From: Desulfotomaculum sp.
GTDB lineage: Bacteria > Bacillota > Desulfotomaculia > Desulfotomaculales > Desulfallaceae
Direction: 5' to 3'
Assembly (NCBI GenBank): GCA_016841675.1
Contig: JAENYQ010000003.1
Span: 60,279 to 124,278 of the forward strand
Length of the DNA: 64,000 bases
The notes under the pieces were generated by a model. That model was not told the DNA's origin. It saw only the letters and a list, made by a program, of their open reading frames with translations, and did not search any database. The position numbers and the translations under genes are program-made. The first letter of the stretch is position 1. Every line of letters begins with the position of its first letter. This document shows, one piece after another, positions 45,284-54,145 of this stretch.

Positions 45284-45748
45284 ATGAAGAAAAAGAAGGA
45301 GAGGTACACTTTCGGCCTGGCCATTACCGGTTTGACCATCTTTATGCTGCTTTATACTTTTTTTTATACCAGTACTTTCCGTACTTTTCAAGGCTCGTCC
45401 GGCGGTTGGACTGAGGCGTTGGCACTATCCATGACTGCCGTACTGGTCGGTATGCTGATGGAACTGAGCCGTTTATGGGGCTCGCAAATTGAGTTTAAAA
45501 CTGACGTCGATTTATTAATTATGCAGGGGGTGCCGGCGGCTTTTTTGGGTGTTATCCCCGGACCTTTTTGGCTGCAGGCCGGAGGCAATACCTTTCCTTT
45601 TATTTTCTTTGCCGATCCGGTGGTTACCGGTATATCGGGAGTTTGGCTGGGCATGGTCTTGTTGCGGGGATCATTTAAAAATAAAAAGATTAAGGAAGAA
45701 GAAGACGTTAAAGGTGATCAAAAAAGGCTGACACCCAAAAATACATAA
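45284..45748 (+). CDS. hypothetical membrane protein, 154 residues
   Basis: ATG five bases after the TtcA-like gene with GGGAGGG upstream, so cotranscribed. Three or four hydrophobic segments (about 10-30, 44-62, 80-98 and 108-128), N-terminal KKKKERY and a Lys/Glu-rich C-terminal tail (KNKKIKEEEDVKGDQK). No family recognised. Confidence 0.65.
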   Translation: MKKKKERYTFGLAITGLTIFMLLYTFFYTSTFRTFQGSSGGWTEALALSMTAVLVGMLMELSRLWGSQIEFKTDVDLLIMQGVPAAFLGVIPGPFWLQAGGNTFPFIFFADPVVTGISGVWLGMVLLRGSFKNKKIKEEEDVKGDQKRLTPKNT

Positions 45749-45757
45749 TTCAGGAGC

Positions 45758-45806
45758 AGGAGTCAGAACGGTTAATTGCCTTGAAGTATTCTGAATTCTG
45801 ACTCCT
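45758..45806. repeat. AGGAGTCAGAA inverted repeat
   Basis: AGGAGTCAGAA (45758-45768) and TTCTGACTCCT (45796-45806) are perfect 11-base arms. AGGAGTCAG-type words also occur as tandem copies near 30550-30575. It may end the transcript of the preceding membrane protein. Confidence 0.7.
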
Positions 45807-45890
45807 TAATTCTAATACCCAAATATTTTTTGTTTGCTGGCAGGAAAATAATGTAAGTTGTCCAATGGTAAGTAGTGGAGGTGTTGCCCC

Positions 45891-46607
45891 GTGCTTTTTG
45901 ACAGGTACGGCGATGTTTTGGTGCGCCTGGAAGAACTGGGCGCACGGGTAGGAAATCTAAACAACCGAGACAGGCAGGTGATGCAAAACTTGCTGGAAGA
46001 GCAGGAGTGGTTAAGCGCCACAATGGTTAAAAGGGCAAAATTTTTACTAGAGGAAATAGACCGTAATTTTGAAAAGTTGTTTGATTGGATGATTACATTT
46101 TCAGACCTCATTGACCGGTCTTCTAGCCATGGCGGGACCCCCGCGGAGGTACTGCAAATGGAAAGAATGATGCAGGAGGCCGATGATCTGAGGGAACGGC
46201 TTAACCGGATGGTTGTGGAACGGGACCAAACAGAAGATGTCCCTTTCATTATCACTGCCGGTACAGAGAAAAAGGGAGCGGGGCTAAAACCGGACAAGAA
46301 GCAGCTAGAGTTGTCGGTTGGGCACTTGTCAGAAGCCCGGCGGGAGGCAGCTCCGGCTAACCAAGCGGAGATATTGGTGGAAACTGTACCACCTTTTTTA
46401 CTGCCTGTCGGTTCTCGCTCCAAAACTGCATCACAGGTGCAAACGCCGCCCGTAGCGGTAGTAAAAAAAATTAAGAAAAAAGACCGAAAAAAGAATAAAA
46501 CCCGTGATGTTAAACAAAAGTACCTGCCGCCCAAGGAGCTGTTGTCAGTTTTGGAACAGAAAATGGCTGCCGCCTGCGAGGCGCCAAAGAATGCCGAAAA
46601 AGATTAG
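45891..46607 (+). CDS. hypothetical coiled-coil protein
   Basis: 238 residues starting GTG behind GTGGAGGTG. The first 115 residues are predicted helical with heptad character (VLVRLEELGARVGNLNNRD, EEQEWLSATMVKRAKFLLEE, ERMMQEADDLRERLNRMV); the rest is low complexity, with a Lys-rich stretch (KKIKKKDRKKNKTRDVKQK) before the end. No family recognised. Stands alone on this strand. Confidence 0.6.
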   Translation: MLFDRYGDVLVRLEELGARVGNLNNRDRQVMQNLLEEQEWLSATMVKRAKFLLEEIDRNFEKLFDWMITFSDLIDRSSSHGGTPAEVLQMERMMQEADDLRERLNRMVVERDQTEDVPFIITAGTEKKGAGLKPDKKQLELSVGHLSEARREAAPANQAEILVETVPPFLLPVGSRSKTASQVQTPPVAVVKKIKKKDRKKNKTRDVKQKYLPPKELLSVLEQKMAAACEAPKNAEKD

Positions 46608-46760
46608 TCAAGAGTTTGCTATGTGAAAGTGCATTGTCGTGCTTGCGGTTATTTTTCATTCAGCCGGTTGTGCATGCTTAATGCTTTAATATGCCTTGCA
46701 TTTGGATACCGTATGACATAAGATGGTGGGCGAAGGCAAAAGTAACTTGAGGTGAACATC

Positions 46761-47255
46761 TTGCAGGATACAAACGGCAATTATTATTCGGAAGAAGGAA
46801 CCGCCATTGTACAAAAGTTTCTGGATGCGATAAAGGATGAGGATGCCTTAACATTCTGGAGTTTGATGGATCAGCGTGGGCAGGGCTATTTCATGGGTAT
46901 GTGGTTTTACGCCCTCGGCAATACCGACCTGAATGCCATTTCAATGCTTGCAGAGGACGATAATTTCTTGAAAGACGCCCTGTCGACCATTGTTGGAGAA
47001 TTGAAAGCGAACCTGGGCGAACTGGCAGAAAACCCATCTATTGGAGAAATTCAATTTACAGGTGACCAACAGGCACTGGTGCCGGTATCTGCCGGATGCG
47101 GCCCGGAAGGAGCCATCCGTACCGACCATGTTCCGCTGGTGATGGAACTTGCTTCAGCCGGAAACAGGGAAGAAGGTCGGTTTGCCAACAGCACCGTGGG
47201 TATGACCTGCTGGAAAATTGACGCCTTAAAATGCTTCCGCGTCCAAAAAGTCTAA
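46761..47255 (+). CDS. hypothetical protein, 164 residues
   Basis: TTG at 46761 has GAGGTG six bases upstream; the in-frame GTG at 46752 is within that site. Cytoplasmic, acidic N-terminal half with IVQKFLDAIKDEDALTFWSLMDQRG, reminiscent of NTF2/SnoaL-like folds, then a beta-rich C-terminus with three Cys (SAGCGPEG, GMTCWKID, LKCFRV). No confident family. Confidence 0.6.
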   Translation: MQDTNGNYYSEEGTAIVQKFLDAIKDEDALTFWSLMDQRGQGYFMGMWFYALGNTDLNAISMLAEDDNFLKDALSTIVGELKANLGELAENPSIGEIQFTGDQQALVPVSAGCGPEGAIRTDHVPLVMELASAGNREEGRFANSTVGMTCWKIDALKCFRVQKV

Positions 47256-47325
47256 AGGTCAACCAAGGTAAAAAGGGGACAGGCTACTTTTTTGTACTTG
47301 CTTATTGTGGATGACATAAAAAGGC

Positions 47326-47366
47326 GACCGGCAGATTTTTGTTTTAAAAATCTGCCGGTCACTTTT
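47326..47366. terminator. bidirectional terminator
   Basis: GACCGGCAGATTTTT (47326-47340) and AAAAATCTGCCGGTC (47346-47360) form a perfect 15-bp stem with T-rich flanks, between two convergent genes. The GGGGACAGGC half repeat lies just left of it (about 47269-47291). Confidence 0.8.
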
Positions 47367-47377
47367 CTCAACTTAAA

Positions 47378-48019
47378 TTATGCTTGCTTGGACAGGGCAC
47401 CTACGGGGCAGGCTTCAGCACAGTCGCTGCATCCCTGACACCCGCTTTCACCCAGGGGCAAGTCACCAAAGGTGGCTACAACACGCTCAAAACCTCGGCT
47501 GGTAAAGCCCAATATACTGTTGCCGCTGCGGCGGCAAGCCCTGATGCAACGGCCGCACAGCACGCACTTATTGGGATCGTACACTATGCCGGGGGCACTG
47601 TCATCCACTGGCAACCCTTTATCCAAAATCGGCAGGTTTTTAGGCTTCAACCTAAGTTTACGGGCCTTGGCGATGCGCTGTAATTCGCATTTACCGTTGG
47701 CCGGGCAGTTTTTGCAATCCAGTCGGTGATTGGACATTAGCAGCTCAAATCCTGCGGCCACCAGGGCGTCCACCCGCTCGCTGCGGGTTTTTACCACCAG
47801 GCCTTCGGATACCGACAGGGTGCAGGCGGGCACCGGTGCGGGGCGCCCAGCAACCTCTACGAAACACAGCCGGCATGATGCCGGGGTTTCTTTTTCATTC
47901 CGCTCGCTGCACAGGTGGGGGATGTAAATATCATTGTCCAGGGCTGTCCAAAGCAGCATTTCCCCCTCGCCAGCGCTGATTGTTTTACCGTCAACGGTAA
48001 TGGTTACTTGCTTGCCCAT
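47378..48019 (-). CDS. HoxU/NuoG-N-like iron-sulfur subunit
   Basis: 213 residues: [2Fe-2S] domain (Cys in HLCSERN, SCRLC, PACT), a His-Cys [4Fe-4S] motif (HRLDCKNCPANGKCELQ) and a double [4Fe-4S] ferredoxin domain (CVLCGRCIRACRR and CQGCSDCAEACP). This equals the electron-transfer N-terminus of NuoG or of FeFe-hydrogenase HydA without the catalytic part, as in HoxU. ATG starts right after the NuoF-like stop. The catalytic subunit it serves is not next to it. Confidence 0.9.
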   Translation of the reverse strand: MGKQVTITVDGKTISAGEGEMLLWTALDNDIYIPHLCSERNEKETPASCRLCFVEVAGRPAPVPACTLSVSEGLVVKTRSERVDALVAAGFELLMSNHRLDCKNCPANGKCELQRIAKARKLRLKPKNLPILDKGLPVDDSAPGIVYDPNKCVLCGRCIRACRRSGNSILGFTSRGFERVVATFGDLPLGESGCQGCSDCAEACPVGALSKQA

Positions 48020-49939
48020 TTATTTAACCCCCTCCCCCTGCTCTCGCGCAGCCACTTCACTGGGCGGAGAAAGCTTTACTACTGCTGCATATTGGGGTGG
48101 GCAGGCCACTTTACAGCTGTCGCACTTGACGCATTTTTCCTGGTCAATTACCTTGATGCGGTCCTCGTTGGAGAAAATAGCCTCCACCGGGCAGCTGCCC
48201 ACACAGGCGTCGCAGGAACGTTCGCATTTATCCGGCAGGATGTAGTAGGCAATCAGATCTTTGCACATCAGGGATGGGCAGCGCCCTTCGTTGATGTGGG
48301 CATCGTATTCATCCCGGAAATGCCTGATGGTGCTGAGCACCGGATTGGGTGCGGTTTTGCCCAAGTTGCAGAGAGAGCCTTCCTTTACCCTGGCAGCCAA
48401 TTCCATTAACAGGTCAATATCCTCGGGCCTACCTTGGCCTTTGGTGATGCGTTCCAATATATCCAGCATATGCTTGGTGCCCAGGCGGCAGAAAGTGCAC
48501 TTGCCGCAGGATTCTTTCTGGGTGAAATCCAGGAAGTAACGGGCAATTTCTACCATACAGTCATCCTCGTCCAGCACCACCATGCCGCCTGAGCCCATCA
48601 TGGCCCCGGCCTCGGTTAGCGAGTCGAAGTCAATGGGTGTTTCCAACGCCGATTCCGGCATACAGCCACCGGACGGGCCGCCAATCTGGACGGCCTTGAA
48701 CTGTTTGCCGCCAGCTATGCCGCCGCCAACCTCGAAAATAAGCTCGTTTAATGTGGTGCTCATAGGTACTTCAACCAGGCCGGTGTTTTCTATTTTGCCG
48801 GCCAAAGCGAATATAGCGGTACCTGGATTCTTCTCAGTGCCAATGCTTTTGAACCAATCAGCGCCGTTATTCATAATGTGTGGCACATAAGAAAAAGACT
48901 TGACGTTGTTAATCACAGTGGGTTTACCCCACAGACCGGCATCGGCCGGGAAGGGTGGCTTGTGCGTGGGGATGCCGGCCCGGCCTTCCATAGAGGCGAG
49001 CAGGGCTGTTTCCTCACCGCATACAAAGGCGCCGGAACCCTGGAAAATTTCGATGTTAAAACTAAAGTCTGTGCCCAGGATGTTTTCTCCCAACAGGCCT
49101 TTTTCCCGGGCTTGCTGCACGGCTTGGGTAATCCGTTCCACCGCTAGGGGGTACTCGGCCCGGATGTAGATATAGCCCTTCTCAGAACCCACTGCCCGGC
49201 CGGCTATAGTCATCCCTTCCAACAGCGAATGGGGGGTGGACTCCAGGATGGTGCGATCCATAAATGCACCGGGATCTCCCTCGTCAGCATTACAAATTAA
49301 ATATTTTGGCGAGCCGCCAGCGTTGCGGCAGGTTTCCCATTTTAGACCGGTGGGAAATCCCGCCCCGCCGCGGCCGCGCAGCCCCGAAGCTTTTACGGTT
49401 TCAATAATCTCGCCGGGGTCGGCCTCAAGTACCTTAACCAGTGCGCTGTAACCGCCGGTGGCAATATAATGTTCAATATTTTGCGGGTCGATAAAGCCGC
49501 ATTGGTCCAGTACAATCTTGTTTTCATGGACTCCTCTGGGGAAGTCCGAAAAGGTGGGGAAAAAGTCGTTGGGTTCCAAGGCCACCAAAGCAAACTCGTA
49601 ACCGGGATCGCCGTCGGTGAGATAGTCGCGTACTATTCTGGCGCCCACGCCCTCGTTGACGTTACCGTATGCCATGGGAGGGAAACCCTCGTTGTAAATA
49701 ACCATAATCGGTTCCGCATAACAGTGACCCATGCAGCCTACTTCAACCACATTGGCTTCCAGCTGCAGGCGGTTCAGCTCGTTTTTGATTTCTTCCACTA
49801 GCTTCAGCGCCCCTGCAGCCCGGCCGCAGGTAGCGGCTCCAATCATAATTAGCGGCTTCTCAAATAACTTGTCCCTATTTTGTACCGCTTGTTCTTTAAG
49901 CGCAGCGTAAACTACGGCAGGCTGTGTGTTACTGGCCAT
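48020..49939 (-). CDS. NuoF/HydB-like NADH-binding flavoprotein
   Basis: 639 residues: N-terminal thioredoxin-like [2Fe-2S] domain (TCGRAAGA, VGCMGHCYAEP), FMN/NADH domain (KASGLRGRGGAGFPTGLKWE, NADEGDPGAFMDR, IYIRAEYPLAVER), SLBB (QIGGPSGGCMP), NuoF [4Fe-4S] site (ESCGKCTFCRLG) and a C-terminal two-cluster ferredoxin (CERSCDACVGSCP, CVKCDSCKVACPP). This is the HndC/HydB layout of electron-bifurcating hydrogenases and formate dehydrogenases. ATG 49939 overlaps the NuoE-like gene by 11 bases; the longer frame to 50005 lies inside that gene. Confidence 0.93.
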   Translation of the reverse strand: MASNTQPAVVYAALKEQAVQNRDKLFEKPLIMIGAATCGRAAGALKLVEEIKNELNRLQLEANVVEVGCMGHCYAEPIMVIYNEGFPPMAYGNVNEGVGARIVRDYLTDGDPGYEFALVALEPNDFFPTFSDFPRGVHENKIVLDQCGFIDPQNIEHYIATGGYSALVKVLEADPGEIIETVKASGLRGRGGAGFPTGLKWETCRNAGGSPKYLICNADEGDPGAFMDRTILESTPHSLLEGMTIAGRAVGSEKGYIYIRAEYPLAVERITQAVQQAREKGLLGENILGTDFSFNIEIFQGSGAFVCGEETALLASMEGRAGIPTHKPPFPADAGLWGKPTVINNVKSFSYVPHIMNNGADWFKSIGTEKNPGTAIFALAGKIENTGLVEVPMSTTLNELIFEVGGGIAGGKQFKAVQIGGPSGGCMPESALETPIDFDSLTEAGAMMGSGGMVVLDEDDCMVEIARYFLDFTQKESCGKCTFCRLGTKHMLDILERITKGQGRPEDIDLLMELAARVKEGSLCNLGKTAPNPVLSTIRHFRDEYDAHINEGRCPSLMCKDLIAYYILPDKCERSCDACVGSCPVEAIFSNEDRIKVIDQEKCVKCDSCKVACPPQYAAVVKLSPPSEVAAREQGEGVK

Positions 49940-50465
49940 TATTTTCACCGCCCTTGGCTGCTGCTTCGTTTTTCTTGTCCAACTCATAAGAGAACAGTAA
50001 ACCATCCACTCTGGTGGGAGTTATTTTACCGTTAACTTCTTCGTTAATTACCACCACCGGGGCCATGGTGCAGCAGCCCACGCAGGCCACCCGTTCCAGG
50101 CTGAACTCCCGGTCTTCAGTGGTTTCGCCCACCTTGATTTTCAGACGCCTTTCCCAAGCTTCCTGGATAATGTTGGCCCCGCGCATATGGCAGGCGGTGC
50201 CCATGCATATTTTGACCTGGTTTTTGCCCGGAGGAGTAAGGCGGAACTGGTTATAAAAGGTAATTACCCCGTATACGTCTACAGCCGGAATATTGAAATG
50301 GGCGGCTACCTCCTGCATGGCCACCGGGGGCACGTAACCTAGCTTGTTCTGCACCCGCTGCAGCACGGGAATCAGGCTGCCCCGGCTATCGTGAATCCCT
50401 GACAGGATCTCCCTGGTTGTTTCCACAGCTACGATGGTTTCCTCCGCAGTTAATTTCAATCTCAT
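49929..50465 (-). CDS. NuoE/HydC-like [2Fe-2S] subunit
   Basis: 178 residues with an N-terminal helical domain (VLQRVQNKLGYVPPVAMQEVA, in part) and a thioredoxin-like [2Fe-2S] domain: Cys in KICMGTACHMRG and in ACVGCCTMAPVV, the normal four-ligand pattern with one extra Cys. First gene of the diaphorase trio (NuoE-NuoF-HoxU order) read leftward. ATG behind CAGGGGCG. Confidence 0.92.
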   Translation of the reverse strand: MRLKLTAEETIVAVETTREILSGIHDSRGSLIPVLQRVQNKLGYVPPVAMQEVAAHFNIPAVDVYGVITFYNQFRLTPPGKNQVKICMGTACHMRGANIIQEAWERRLKIKVGETTEDREFSLERVACVGCCTMAPVVVINEEVNGKITPTRVDGLLFSYELDKKNEAAAKGGENNGQ

Positions 50466-50639
50466 CGCCCCTGTATAAGAAATTCCTGGAACGGCGGCGC
50501 TGTTCTATATATAGCCGTCCCTTGTCCTGCTAACTAACTGTCTAAATTATAACACAACAAAATATACTAATCTATATATATGAAAATAGTAATAAACTTG
50601 AATAATATATACTCTAAGCTAAAATTCGAGATAATTACC

Positions 50640-50942
50640 CTATAAAAGGTTTTTTTCCACCCAACTACGCAGCTCTCCGCTAATATTATAGAGATTATCC
50701 AGGTTCAAATTCCCGCCTTGTTCCTCAACAGCACGAACCATAATTTCTTCCGGCGGTTGTTGATTGTCCTGGAGAGTCTGGGTTTTGCTAAGGCGATCCT
50801 TCATCATGTATAAGGCCAGGCGGGGTTTTTTGTCGCATACATCCACTACAAACGCATACCCGTTGTGCCTTTCACCTTTGAACTCGTCCTCCAACCGGAA
50901 ATCCCAAAGTACGCTGTCTTTTATTTCCTGGTAAAAATTCAT
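50640..50942 (-). CDS. hypothetical protein, 100 residues
   Basis: ATG 50942 with AGGATGG upstream; another ATG at 50954 (MVLHM) is possible. Sequence MNFYQEIKDSVLWDFRLEDE, then GYAFVVDVCDKKPRLALYMM, a polar loop and a C-terminal helix ISGELRSWVEKNL. Compact cytoplasmic protein; no family recognised. Confidence 0.6.
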   Translation of the reverse strand: MNFYQEIKDSVLWDFRLEDEFKGERHNGYAFVVDVCDKKPRLALYMMKDRLSKTQTLQDNQQPPEEIMVRAVEEQGGNLNLDNLYNISGELRSWVEKNLL

Positions 50943-51107
50943 ATGCAGCACCATCCTATCTATTATTAGGGTCAAAAATATTAGGGTCAAAAAAATTTTA
51001 GCACAGTTAATGAAAATATGCAAAAAATGATAGCCTAATGCTTTTTGATACCGGGATGTAGGAGTGTCTTTAACACCACACCCCGGTTACGGTGAATTTA
51101 CCAACGC

Positions 51108-51245
51108 TTATTTGTTTTCGGGACCGCGCTCGGGGTCCACGATTTTGGTGTAGCCGCGAACCCGGTTCAGTTCTTCCTTACGGGTTAGACCCTGGTTAAT
51201 AGTTTTGCTTTCCACGTCTGGATGGCCTTTTATTCTTTTTGGCAT
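51108..51245 (-). CDS. small basic protein, 45 residues
   Basis: ATG 51245 behind a strong GGGAGGT (eight bases). Reads MPKRIKGHPDVESKTINQGL then TRKEELNRVRGYTKIVDPER and GPENK. The clean ribosome binding site and protein-like composition support a real gene. Small size and charged sequence recall spore-associated small proteins, but that is a guess. Confidence 0.6.
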   Translation of the reverse strand: MPKRIKGHPDVESKTINQGLTRKEELNRVRGYTKIVDPERGPENK

Positions 51246-51455
51246 GGGTGAACCTCCCTGGAAATATATAATTAGAATTTAGTCTTGTTTACAACCATTT
51301 TAATTATCCGGTTTAGTTTTGGTAATCTTTGTTGGCGATTGTATAGCCAGGAATCGGTTACATATAAAAATGAAGCAGGATTTACCCGGGGGAAATAGAA
51401 ATCAAATAACTTGTGGAAATAAGAAAAATAAAGAACGGAATCGGGAGGGAAAGAA

Positions 51456-52442
51456 ATGTTTATTCGCAAAGGAAGATTTTATTCGCTAACAATATTGGCT
51501 TTACTATTATTTACCCTGGGCGGTTGCGGCGGTAATGAACAGGCAGAGCAGTCGGCGGAACAAGCATTGCCCGCCTTGAAAGTGGGCATGATGCCCATTA
51601 CAGATAACCTGCCCTTCTGGCTGGCGGAAGAAAAGGGCTATTTTGTTGAAGAAGGGCTAGATGTGGAGTTAATCGCTTTCCCCAGTGCACTGGAGAGGGA
51701 CAGCGCTTTTACCGCGGGGCAGATTGATACCGGCATCGGGGACATGCTAGCGGTGGCGGCTATGAATAACGCAGGCACCGAAGTGCGGGCTGTTGCCGTG
51801 GGCCAGGGCGCTACGCCAGGTGAAAACCGGTTTGCCATTCTTTCAGCGCCTAATTCCGGCATTACCAGCCCCCAGCAGCTTAAAAACGTACCTATTGCCA
51901 TGTCACTAAACACCATCAATGAATATCTTACAGACCGGCTTTTGCAAGCCCGGGGACTGCAGTCCGGCGAGATTGCAAAAAACAGCATTCCCAAGCTGCC
52001 TCTAAGGCTGGAGGCGCTTTTAAACGGTGGCGTTAAAGCGGCCACTTTGCCCGACCCCTTTGCCACTCTGGCAGAAATCAAGGGTGCCAACTTGGTGGTG
52101 GACAACACCGAAAACACCGTGGCGCAAACTGTGATTATCGTGCGCAAGGCGACCCTGGATCAAAACCTGGTCGCGATGCAAAAGCTAATGCAGGCTTACG
52201 CCAGAGCGGTGGAAGATTTGCAAACCGACCCGCTGCAATACGATAAATTAATAGTGGAAAAAGCCCGGGTACCCGATGAAGTACTGGCCAGCAGTGTGCA
52301 CCCGTTAGCGCTTCATTTTACTGCGCCCGTGCTGCCGGACGAGGCTGGCGTGAATGAGACCATCCAGTGGATGACTGAACATCAACTGCTGGATAAGGCT
52401 TTTGGCTATGGGGACCTGGTTGACGATCGGGTGCTGAAGTAG
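51456..52442 (+). CDS. ABC transporter substrate-binding lipoprotein, NitT/TauT (NMT1-like) family
   Basis: 328 residues: signal peptide and lipobox (LLLFTLGGC, Cys about residue 24) then an SsuA/NMT1-like binding domain (LKVGMMPITDNLPFWLAEEKGYF, in part; GIGDMLAVAAMNNAG). First gene of a binding protein-ATPase-permease operon. Substrate unknown; family members carry sulfonates, nitrate, riboflavin or pyrimidine precursors. ATG behind GGGAGGG. Confidence 0.88.
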   Translation: MFIRKGRFYSLTILALLLFTLGGCGGNEQAEQSAEQALPALKVGMMPITDNLPFWLAEEKGYFVEEGLDVELIAFPSALERDSAFTAGQIDTGIGDMLAVAAMNNAGTEVRAVAVGQGATPGENRFAILSAPNSGITSPQQLKNVPIAMSLNTINEYLTDRLLQARGLQSGEIAKNSIPKLPLRLEALLNGGVKAATLPDPFATLAEIKGANLVVDNTENTVAQTVIIVRKATLDQNLVAMQKLMQAYARAVEDLQTDPLQYDKLIVEKARVPDEVLASSVHPLALHFTAPVLPDEAGVNETIQWMTEHQLLDKAFGYGDLVDDRVLK

Positions 52443-53237
52443 GTGAATGAAACTGTGCACGACGGTATGATGTTGGAAATAAAAGGACTTTCCGTGGGTT
52501 ACCGACAGCCAAAGGGTGAGGTGCCCGCGCTGCGTGATGTATCCTTTGCGGTTCCCCGGAGCGGAACTTGCGCCCTAATCGGACCCTCGGGCTGCGGTAA
52601 ATCCACGTTGCTGTACGTGCTGTCGGGTTTATTAAAAGATTTTGGGGGGCAGGTCATAGTGGATGGGGCGCCGGTGACATCTCTGCGTCGACAGACCGCG
52701 CTGATTCTGCAAGATTACGGTCTGTTGCCCTGGAAAAAAGTTTACGATAACGTGGCGCTGGGCCTGGAAATCAGGGGCGTCGCCAAAGATGAGCAAAGGG
52801 AACGAATTAGGCGGGTGCTCACCGAAGTGGGGCTGTGGGAGATGCATGACCGTTACCCGTCCCAGTTAAGCGGTGGACAGCGCCAGCGTACCGGTATAGC
52901 CCGCGCCCTGGCCATGCAACCCGACCTGCTGTTAATGGACGAGCCTTTCTCATCCTTGGACGCCCTGACCAGGGAACATCTGCAGGGCCTGCTGCTGGAT
53001 ATCTGGAACAGCAAGCGTATCACTGTGGTACTGGTAACCCACAGCATTGAAGAAGCCATTTTCTTGGGGCAGAAAATTGTCGTCTTGTCCGGTCATCCCG
53101 GCCAAGTAATTGACGTAGTGGAAAACCCCCGGGTAGGTCAGAAGGGCTATCGTAAAACTACTGAATACCATATTCTAACCTCACAACTACGGGACAAACT
53201 GGAGCAAGTCGGGACGGTTCTTAACTTGCCCGGTTGA
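52443..53237 (+). CDS. ABC transporter ATP-binding protein, NitT/TauT type
   Basis: 264 residues with Walker A GPSGCGKST, Q-loop LILQDYGLLPWKKV, signature LSGGQRQRTGIARAL, Walker B LLLMDEPFSSLDAL and H-loop VTHSIEEA. GTG directly follows the stop of the binding-protein gene. Confidence 0.9.
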   Translation: MNETVHDGMMLEIKGLSVGYRQPKGEVPALRDVSFAVPRSGTCALIGPSGCGKSTLLYVLSGLLKDFGGQVIVDGAPVTSLRRQTALILQDYGLLPWKKVYDNVALGLEIRGVAKDEQRERIRRVLTEVGLWEMHDRYPSQLSGGQRQRTGIARALAMQPDLLLMDEPFSSLDALTREHLQGLLLDIWNSKRITVVLVTHSIEEAIFLGQKIVVLSGHPGQVIDVVENPRVGQKGYRKTTEYHILTSQLRDKLEQVGTVLNLPG

Positions 53238-53280
53238 AACTGGCATGTTGTCCGGATGCATATGAGTGGAGTTGTTAACA

Positions 53281-54033
53281 GTGCGTGAGAGGATGTACGT
53301 CAATACTTTTTGGGCCAGTGTTTCCATAGTCCTGCTGCTGGTAGCCTGGCATCTGCTGGCTGTGCTGCTGGACAAGGAAGCCCTACCCGGGCCGGTGTCT
53401 TCTTTTACAGCTTTTTTTAGGGAGTTGCCCGGTGAATTATGGGGTCACTTTTGGATTAGCAGTTACCGGGTGGCCGCAAGTTTATTGATTTCACTGGTAT
53501 TGGCTGTACCATGCGGCATGATTATGGGCCGGGAGGAAAAGGTGGACCGGCTGGCGGCGCCAATGATATACGTTATATATCCGGTGCCCAAGATAGTGTT
53601 CCTGCCAGTTCTGATGGCCCTTTTGGGATTGGGTGACGTTTCCAAAATCGCGTTGATTACCTTGGTAGTGTTTTTTCAAATCCTGGTACCCATTAGAGAT
53701 GCCTCCCGGAGCATTAACCCGGCAGTGGTTAATTCCATTCGTTCCCTGGGGGCGGGACGCTGGCACCTTTACAAACACGTGGTCTGGCCGGCGGTGCTGC
53801 CTGAAATGCTTACTGCGCTGCGCATTGCCTCGGGTACTGCTATAGCGATATTATTTATATCTGAAACCATCTCCAGTCAGGAAGGTCTGGGGTATTTCCT
53901 GCTGGACGCCTGGTCCCGTTACTCGTATCATGACATGTTTGCTGGTATTATAGCATTGAGCCTGCTGGGTTTTGTTATTTATATGGCGTTGGATGGCCTA
54001 GAACGATATCTGTGCCCGTGGAAGTATGTTTAA
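53281..54033 (+). CDS. ABC transporter permease, NitT/TauT type
   Basis: 250 residues with about six membrane segments and the EAA loop INPAVVNSIRSLGAGRWHLYK followed by PAVLPEMLTALRIASG. GTG 53281 is chosen because GGAG lies nine bases upstream. Last gene of the operon, followed by a terminator. Confidence 0.88.
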   Translation: MRERMYVNTFWASVSIVLLLVAWHLLAVLLDKEALPGPVSSFTAFFRELPGELWGHFWISSYRVAASLLISLVLAVPCGMIMGREEKVDRLAAPMIYVIYPVPKIVFLPVLMALLGLGDVSKIALITLVVFFQILVPIRDASRSINPAVVNSIRSLGAGRWHLYKHVVWPAVLPEMLTALRIASGTAIAILFISETISSQEGLGYFLLDAWSRYSYHDMFAGIIALSLLGFVIYMALDGLERYLCPWKYV

Positions 54034-54066
54034 AGTCCGATGTCCGGTAAAAAAAATGTACAGAAA

Positions 54067-54110
54067 AGGACGGTTACCCCTTGTAGAGTGGAGTACCGTC
54101 CTATTTTATT
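54067..54110 (+). terminator. terminator of the ABC operon
   Basis: AGGACGGT(T)AC (from 54068) pairs with GTACCGTCCT (to about 54102), followed by ATTTTATT. Lies between convergent genes and could serve both. Confidence 0.75.
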
Positions 54111-54145
54111 CGCTAATTATGGCATCCTGAATATGTCTTGAAAAT

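Noticed and set aside
49830..49939. Missing Cys in the N-terminal [2Fe-2S] site of the NuoF-like protein
   Set aside because: TCGRAAGA with only one Cys in this position is, as far as I recall, usual in HydB/HndC relatives, so it is not reported as odd.
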